The translations under genes and the position numbers were made by a program. This document shows positions 37,769 through 41,392 of a DNA stretch of 41,392 nt, piece by piece. Location: NCBI RefSeq assembly GCF_000701705.1, contig NZ_JNJP01000034.1:1-41392 (forward strand), written 5' to 3'. Position 1 is the stretch's first letter. Every line of letters starts with the position of its first letter. This DNA is from Bilophila wadsworthia ATCC 49260. GTDB lineage: Bacteria; Desulfobacterota; Desulfovibrionia; Desulfovibrionales; Desulfovibrionaceae. The notes beneath the pieces were generated by a model that worked only from the letters and a program-made list of their open reading frames with translations, did no database searches and was not told the DNA's origin.

Positions 37769-38124
37769 ACCGGCGGGCGGTGTTGGCCGGGGCGCTGGGC
37801 CTCTTCGTTATTGGGCTTGGTGTGTACGTCCTCACCTTACGAACGGAACGCGACACGGCCCGGACGGAAGCGCAGGAAGCCCGGCAGGACGCCGCTACAT
37901 GGAAGGCCGCAGCGCAGGCCGGAGAATCCGCAGTCAGGGAACTGGCGGCGGAGAAGGCCACGGCGGAAGCTGCGGCGGCGGAACGGGACGCCACGATCAA
38001 GGCGCTCACGCGGGACAGGGACGAACAGCGGCGCAAGCTGCGGGAGGCAATGCGGAATGACGAAGAGGCTGGCGATTGGGGTTCTACTCCTTTGCCTCCC
38101 GCTGTTCTCGGGCTGTTCCGGTAG
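37765..38124 (+). CDS. Rz-like inner-membrane spanin, 119 aa
   Basis: ATGA overlap with the endolysin. Residues 5-24 are one membrane helix (AVLAGALGLFVIGLGVYVLT), then a long Ala/Glu/Arg-rich periplasmic coiled coil (about 28-100). This is the i-spanin layout. Its last 68 bases contain the start of the Rz1 gene in the +1 frame, the classic nested Rz/Rz1 arrangement. Confidence 0.82.
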   Translation: MNRRAVLAGALGLFVIGLGVYVLTLRTERDTARTEAQEARQDAATWKAAAQAGESAVRELAAEKATAEAAAAERDATIKALTRDRDEQRRKLREAMRNDEEAGDWGSTPLPPAVLGLFR

Positions 38125-38317
38125 GCGGGAAGTGGCGGCGGTTCCGTTGGTCATACGGGAGGAAGTACCCGTGTATCTGACCGAGCCGACGCCCGCGCCC
38201 GTGCTGGCCGGGGATACGAACCTCGACCTTGTGGGGCATGTGTTTGACTGGCAAGCCGCGCTCGGCGCGTGCAATGCGGACAAGGCGGCGATACGGGCCG
38301 CAGCCGGGAAGGAATGA
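38057..38317 (+). CDS. Rz1-like outer-membrane spanin lipoprotein, 86 aa
   Basis: Starts inside Rz. The signal MTKRLAIGVLLLCLPLFSGC ends in a lipobox with Cys20, and the mature protein is Pro-rich (YLTEPTPAPVL). It would be lipidated and joined to the outer membrane, binding Rz through its C-terminus to fuse the membranes at lysis. It is longer than lambda Rz1, with a C-terminal extension. Its stop overlaps the holin start. Confidence 0.82.
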   Translation: MTKRLAIGVLLLCLPLFSGCSGRREVAAVPLVIREEVPVYLTEPTPAPVLAGDTNLDLVGHVFDWQAALGACNADKAAIRAAAGKE

Positions 38318-38820
38318 TGATGCAGCCGCCCGCCCCGATGGAGGGGCTTGCCTACTACACGCAAAGCCTGCTGGCCCTGTGGCCTGAGAAGGCCGTCATA
38401 GGTTCGTGCGTCGCCGGCGTCGTCTCGCTGTTCGGCGGGGACGCCTATCTGTTGTGGATGCTTGGGGCCATGCTGGTGGCCGACTTTGCCTTTGGGCTGG
38501 CGGACGCCGTGCGACGCAGGCATTTCCGTTGCCGGATGCTGGCGCACGGGGCGCTCAAGTTCCCGGCCTACTGCCTTTACTTGCTGATTGTCGGCGTGGT
38601 CAACGCCAGCCTTTCCCGGTCTTTCGGCGGGTTCGACATGCCGTTGCTGAACCTTTTCATTGCCTACCTGATCATTACGGACGCCGTATCCGTCATTGCC
38701 CACATGCAGCGGCTCGGCATCCCCGTGCCGGACCTGTTGCGGCGGGTGCTTCTCCGCAGCAAGCGGAAGGTGGAGCGGCGGGTGGATGAGGCCGTGGGCG
38801 GGGACGACGATGCCCCCTAG
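38317..38820 (+). CDS. Phage holin family protein (toxin-secretion/phage lysis type), 167 aa
   Basis: Tandem ATGs (38317 and 38320) follow AAGGA. About three to four membrane segments are seen. The holin-4-like core is AMLVADFAFGLADAVRRRHF, then MLAHGALKFPAYCLYLLIVG, with a charged C-terminal tail (LLRSKRKVERRVDEAVGGDD). It would form the inner-membrane lesions that release the endolysin. The tandem starts leave room for the dual-start holin/antiholin control known in other phages, though the two products would differ by only one residue. It overlaps the HNH gene by 11 bases. Confidence 0.8.
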   Translation: MMQPPAPMEGLAYYTQSLLALWPEKAVIGSCVAGVVSLFGGDAYLLWMLGAMLVADFAFGLADAVRRRHFRCRMLAHGALKFPAYCLYLLIVGVVNASLSRSFGGFDMPLLNLFIAYLIITDAVSVIAHMQRLGIPVPDLLRRVLLRSKRKVERRVDEAVGGDDDAP

Positions 38821-39196
38821 ATCGCTCAAGGTGTGCCGCCATGCCGGATGCCATGAGCTTACCCGCGATCCGTCCGGCTACTGCCCGAAGCACAAGGACG
38901 CGGCGGAAGCGCGGGCGAGGAAGTGGAAGGCCGAACAGGACAGCCAGCGGGAGAGCGCATATCGGCGCGGGTACGGTGCGAGGTGGCGGAAGCTGCGGGC
39001 GCAGATCCTTATGGATGAACCGTTGTGCCGGGAGTGCCGCAAGGCCGGGTGCATCGTGCCGGCGACGGACGTTGACCACATTGTGGCCAGAGCCGACGGC
39101 GGGACGGACGACCGGAGCAACCTGCAACCCCTCTGCCATGCCTGCCACAGTCGCAAGACCGTCCGGGAGAACGGCGGGCGTGCGGTGACACGATGA
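38810..39196 (+). CDS. HNH endonuclease, 128 aa
   Basis: Cysteine pairs (CRHAGCHEL, CPKH, CRECRKAGC) and the nuclease core TDVDHIVARADGGTDD plus NLQPLCHACHSRKT form a complete HNH beta-beta-alpha metal motif with structural zinc. HNH proteins next to terminase genes are required for DNA packaging and cleavage in HK97-like cos phages, and this gene occupies that place just before the terminase small subunit. Confidence 0.9.
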   Translation: MPPRSLKVCRHAGCHELTRDPSGYCPKHKDAAEARARKWKAEQDSQRESAYRRGYGARWRKLRAQILMDEPLCRECRKAGCIVPATDVDHIVARADGGTDDRSNLQPLCHACHSRKTVRENGGRAVTR

Positions 39197-39291
39197 GGGG
39201 GGGATCAAATGTTTGGTGCTACCACCGGAAGACCGCATAGGGCAGGTGGATTTTTGTTTGTGCAAAATGGGGGGAGGGGGTCAACCGGGAT

Positions 39292-39753
39292 ATGGCGGGA
39301 CGTAAGCCGTTGCCGACACATTTGAAAATGGTTCGCGGGACGCTGCAGAAATGCCGGATGAACCCGGATGAGCCAACCCCGGACCCGGAAATCCCCGACG
39401 CGCCGCCGCACCTGTCGCCGGAAGCGCGGGAGGAATGGGAACGGCTGGCGCTCGAACTGTATGAACTCGGCATCCTGTCCACCATCGACCGGGCGGCACT
39501 GGCGGCCTACTGCCAGGCCTATGGACGGTGGGTTGAGGCGGAAGAGCAACTCCGCAACATCGACGGCACCATGAAGCTCACGGAAACGACATCAAACGGC
39601 AATATCATCCAGAACCCTCTGGTGGGTATCGCCAACAAGTCGCTGGAACTGATGCACAAGTATTTGACCGAGTTCGGCATGTCCCCGAGCAGCCGTACCC
39701 GTGTCAGCGCAAAGAAAAAGACGGGCGAGAAAAAGGGCTTCGCGGCCTTGTAG
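39292..39753 (+). CDS. Terminase small subunit (P27 family), 153 aa
   Basis: Begins MAGRKPLPTHLKMVRGTLQK, the P27-family opening, then PDAPPHLSPEAREEWERLAL, LSTIDRAALAAYCQAYGRWV and a C-terminal basic tail after NPLVGIANKSLELMHKYLTE. It recognises phage DNA and loads the large subunit. The 95 bases before it (39197-39291) hold G-rich sequence and would be the natural place for the cos or pac site. Confidence 0.9.
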   Translation: MAGRKPLPTHLKMVRGTLQKCRMNPDEPTPDPEIPDAPPHLSPEAREEWERLALELYELGILSTIDRAALAAYCQAYGRWVEAEEQLRNIDGTMKLTETTSNGNIIQNPLVGIANKSLELMHKYLTEFGMSPSSRTRVSAKKKTGEKKGFAAL

Positions 39754-39761
39754 GAAACACC

Positions 39762-41392
39762 ATGGCAAAGGAACCGACATATCCCCACGTTGAAGCCGCG
39801 CTTCGGTACGCCCGCGATGTTGTCGCCGGGCGGATTTTGGCGTGCCAGTGGGTGATCCTCGCCTGCAAGCGCCAGCTCGACGATCTGGGAAGGTGGGACG
39901 GCGTTGACGGCGCTCCGTATTTCTTTGACCGCGCCGCAGCCGAGCGGGTGATCAAGTTTGAGGAGATGATGCCCCACGTCAAAGGGGAATGGGCGCGCAA
40001 GCGCATGACCCTGAAACTTGAGCCGTGGCAGAAGTTCATCCTTTCAACGCTGTTCGGCTGGAAGCGCGCCAAGGACGGGCTGCGGAGATTCCGGGAAGCC
40101 TATATTGAAGTGCCGCGCAAGAACGGCAAGTCCTGCTTCGTGGCCCCGATGGGCCTTTACATGCTCGTTGCGGACGGCGAAGAGGGCGCGGAAGTGTACT
40201 CCGGCGCCACTACGGAAAAACAGGCGTGGGAAGTGTACGGCCCCGCGCAGATCATGGCCAAGCGCGCCGAAGGCTTCATGGAGCACTACGGCGTGGACGT
40301 CCGCGCCAAGAATATGAACCTCATCGGCTCCGCGTCCAGATTCGAGCCGTTGATCGGTGATCCCGGCGACGGCGCGTCGCCGCACTGCGCCATCGTTGAC
40401 GAATACCACGAGCACGACAGCCCGCGCCTGTACGACACCATGATCACCGGCATGGGCGCACGCCGCCAGCCTTTGATCATCGTCATCACCACGGCGGGCT
40501 TCAACCTTGGCGGCCCCTGCTATGACATGCGGCTCCGCGCCGGGAAGGTTCTTGATCGCACGCTTCAGGATGAGGAACTGTTTGCCGTCGTCTACACCAT
40601 CGACGCCGAGGACGACTGGAAGAGCCCCGAGGCACTGCGGAAGGCGAACCCGAATTTCGGTGTTTCCGTCATGGAAGACTACCTGCTGGCGCAGCAGTTG
40701 AAGGCCATCCAGAACCCCTCGAAGCAGAACACGTTCAAGACCAAGCACCTGAACATCTGGTGCAACGCCCGCGCCGCCGCCTTCAACATGACGAACTGGG
40801 AGAAGTGCGCCGAGCCCGGCCTGTCGCGGGGACGCTTCGCCGGGAAACCCTGTTTCATGGGCCTTGACCTCGCCAGCAAGGGCGATTTGAACGCCGTTGT
40901 ATACCTCTTCCCGGAAGACGGCGGGACGTATGCGCTGTTTGCCGACTTTTTCCTTCCCGAAGACGCGCTTGAATCCACCCAGAATGCGGACATCTACCGG
41001 GGGTGGGCTTCCGAAGGCTGGATCACGCTCACGCCCGGCGGGATGGTCGATTACGACGCCATAGAGGAACACATCCTTGAGCAGGCCAAGCGTTTTGAGG
41101 TGCGGGAATGCCCCTATGACCCGTATCAGGCGGCGCAGCTTGTGACGCATCTGGCGGATTCAGGCCTGACGATGGTGGAGTTCGGCGCCACGGTGAAAAA
41201 CTTCTCCGATCCCTTCAAGACGCTGATCGCGCTGGTGGATGCCGGGAAAATCCGCCATGACGGAAATCCCGTCCTGACATGGTGCATGTCCAACACGGTC
41301 TGTTTCACGGACGCCAAGGACAACATCTATCCCCGGAAAGACCGTTACGAATACAAGATCGACGGCGCGGTGGCCGCGATCATGGCGCTTGG
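39762..41392 (+). CDS. Terminase large subunit, C-terminus cut by window edge
   Basis: 543 codons visible, open at the right edge. The N-terminal ATPase shows Walker A EVPRKNGKS and Walker B CAIVDEYHEHD with a catalytic acidic pair. A C-terminal nuclease fold starts at GLDLASKGDLNAVVYLF (first metal-binding Asp) and continues with ECPYDPYQA. It is YmfN/P27-partner type as in HK97-like phages. It packages phage DNA with the small subunit and HNH protein. It starts 8 bases after the small subunit stop. Confidence 0.92.
   Translation, partial: MAKEPTYPHVEAALRYARDVVAGRILACQWVILACKRQLDDLGRWDGVDGAPYFFDRAAAERVIKFEEMMPHVKGEWARKRMTLKLEPWQKFILSTLFGWKRAKDGLRRFREAYIEVPRKNGKSCFVAPMGLYMLVADGEEGAEVYSGATTEKQAWEVYGPAQIMAKRAEGFMEHYGVDVRAKNMNLIGSASRFEPLIGDPGDGASPHCAIVDEYHEHDSPRLYDTMITGMGARRQPLIIVITTAGFNLGGPCYDMRLRAGKVLDRTLQDEELFAVVYTIDAEDDWKSPEALRKANPNFGVSVMEDYLLAQQLKAIQNPSKQNTFKTKHLNIWCNARAAAFNMTNWEKCAEPGLSRGRFAGKPCFMGLDLASKGDLNAVVYLFPEDGGTYALFADFFLPEDALESTQNADIYRGWASEGWITLTPGGMVDYDAIEEHILEQAKRFEVRECPYDPYQAAQLVTHLADSGLTMVEFGATVKNFSDPFKTLIALVDAGKIRHDGNPVLTWCMSNTVCFTDAKDNIYPRKDRYEYKIDGAVAAIMAL

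Larger units (their letters stand above)
28656..41392. mobile_element. Prophage (left part), adjacent to selC, running off the window
   Basis: From the 3' side of selC onward the gene order is that of a lambdoid/HK97-type temperate phage. It runs: excisionase-like gene and leftward early genes, immunity region with repressor and Cro-like genes, methyltransferase, replication gene, toxin-antitoxin, lysis genes, HNH endonuclease, small and large terminase. Capsid and tail genes and the right attachment site must lie beyond 41392. The left attachment site is probably within the 3' end of selC, but it cannot be defined without the other end. No integrase gene is seen in this portion. Confidence 0.88.

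Noticed and set aside
37837..38829. 330-aa minus-strand frame across the lysis genes
   Set aside because: It lies antisense to Rz, Rz1 and holin, all supported by family features and coupled starts.

Overview
The window looks like a chromosome segment of a Desulfovibrionaceae bacterium (Bilophila/Desulfovibrio-like). This is an inference from moderately high GC with strong GC3 bias in the core genes, a TRAP solute receptor, NitT/TauT-type ABC genes, a sigma-54 two-component system, and a selenocysteine tRNA. No rRNA or CRISPR array is present, and species identity cannot be proved from the sequence alone.

Layout. (1) 1-2413: a leftward series of small, mostly unrecognised exported, membrane and short proteins that starts beside a tRNA-Glu/tRNA-Gln pair. 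It looks like the edge of an accessory island, and one small gene carries an in-frame UAG. (2) 2606-13700: core-like genes. These are tRNAs, a TerC/CBS membrane protein, an orphan TRAP receptor (DctP), a polytopic membrane LuxR regulator, a small DUF2829/Tad2-like protein, a DEAD-box RNA helicase, a Gly/Cys tRNA cluster, a rhodanese-YceI-like fusion, and a charged Arg/Glu-rich exported protein. (3) 13946-25906: a coherent transport and regulation unit. A leftward operon encodes two ATPases, two permeases, a small membrane protein and two paralogous binding proteins. A good sigma-54 promoter lies upstream (20210-20225), with repeated TGTCCCA/TGGGACA motifs further upstream. Beyond them lie a sigma-54 response regulator (REC-PAS-AAA+-Fis) and a BvgS-like hybrid kinase (periplasmic sensor-HisKA-HATPase-REC-REC-Hpt). 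The two ATPases have complementary defects: one has lost the H-loop histidine, the other the ABC signature. This predicts a heterodimer with one canonical and one degenerate ATP site.

(4) 26066-28655: a YbaK-type tRNA deacylase, a GAF-Fis regulator without an AAA+ domain, about 1.1 kb of AT-rich sequence with no convincing gene, and selC (tRNA-Sec). (5) 28656-41392: the left part of a prophage next to selC, running off the right edge. It has a leftward early operon of overlapping small genes ending in an AlpA/excisionase-like protein, an immunity region (repressor, Cro-like protein, promoters sharing a 15-bp operator), a C5-cytosine methyltransferase with internal repeats, a replication initiator, hicAB, a lysis cassette (GH108 endolysin with an EF-hand-like loop, nested Rz/Rz1, holin), HNH endonuclease and both terminase subunits. 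No integrase is visible between selC and the terminase.

For novelty, the strongest candidates are the asymmetric two-ATPase, two-permease, two-receptor ABC system with its dedicated sigma-54 phosphorelay, and the prophage immunity region, which carries two AT-rich unknown genes, one apparently transcribed with the repressor.
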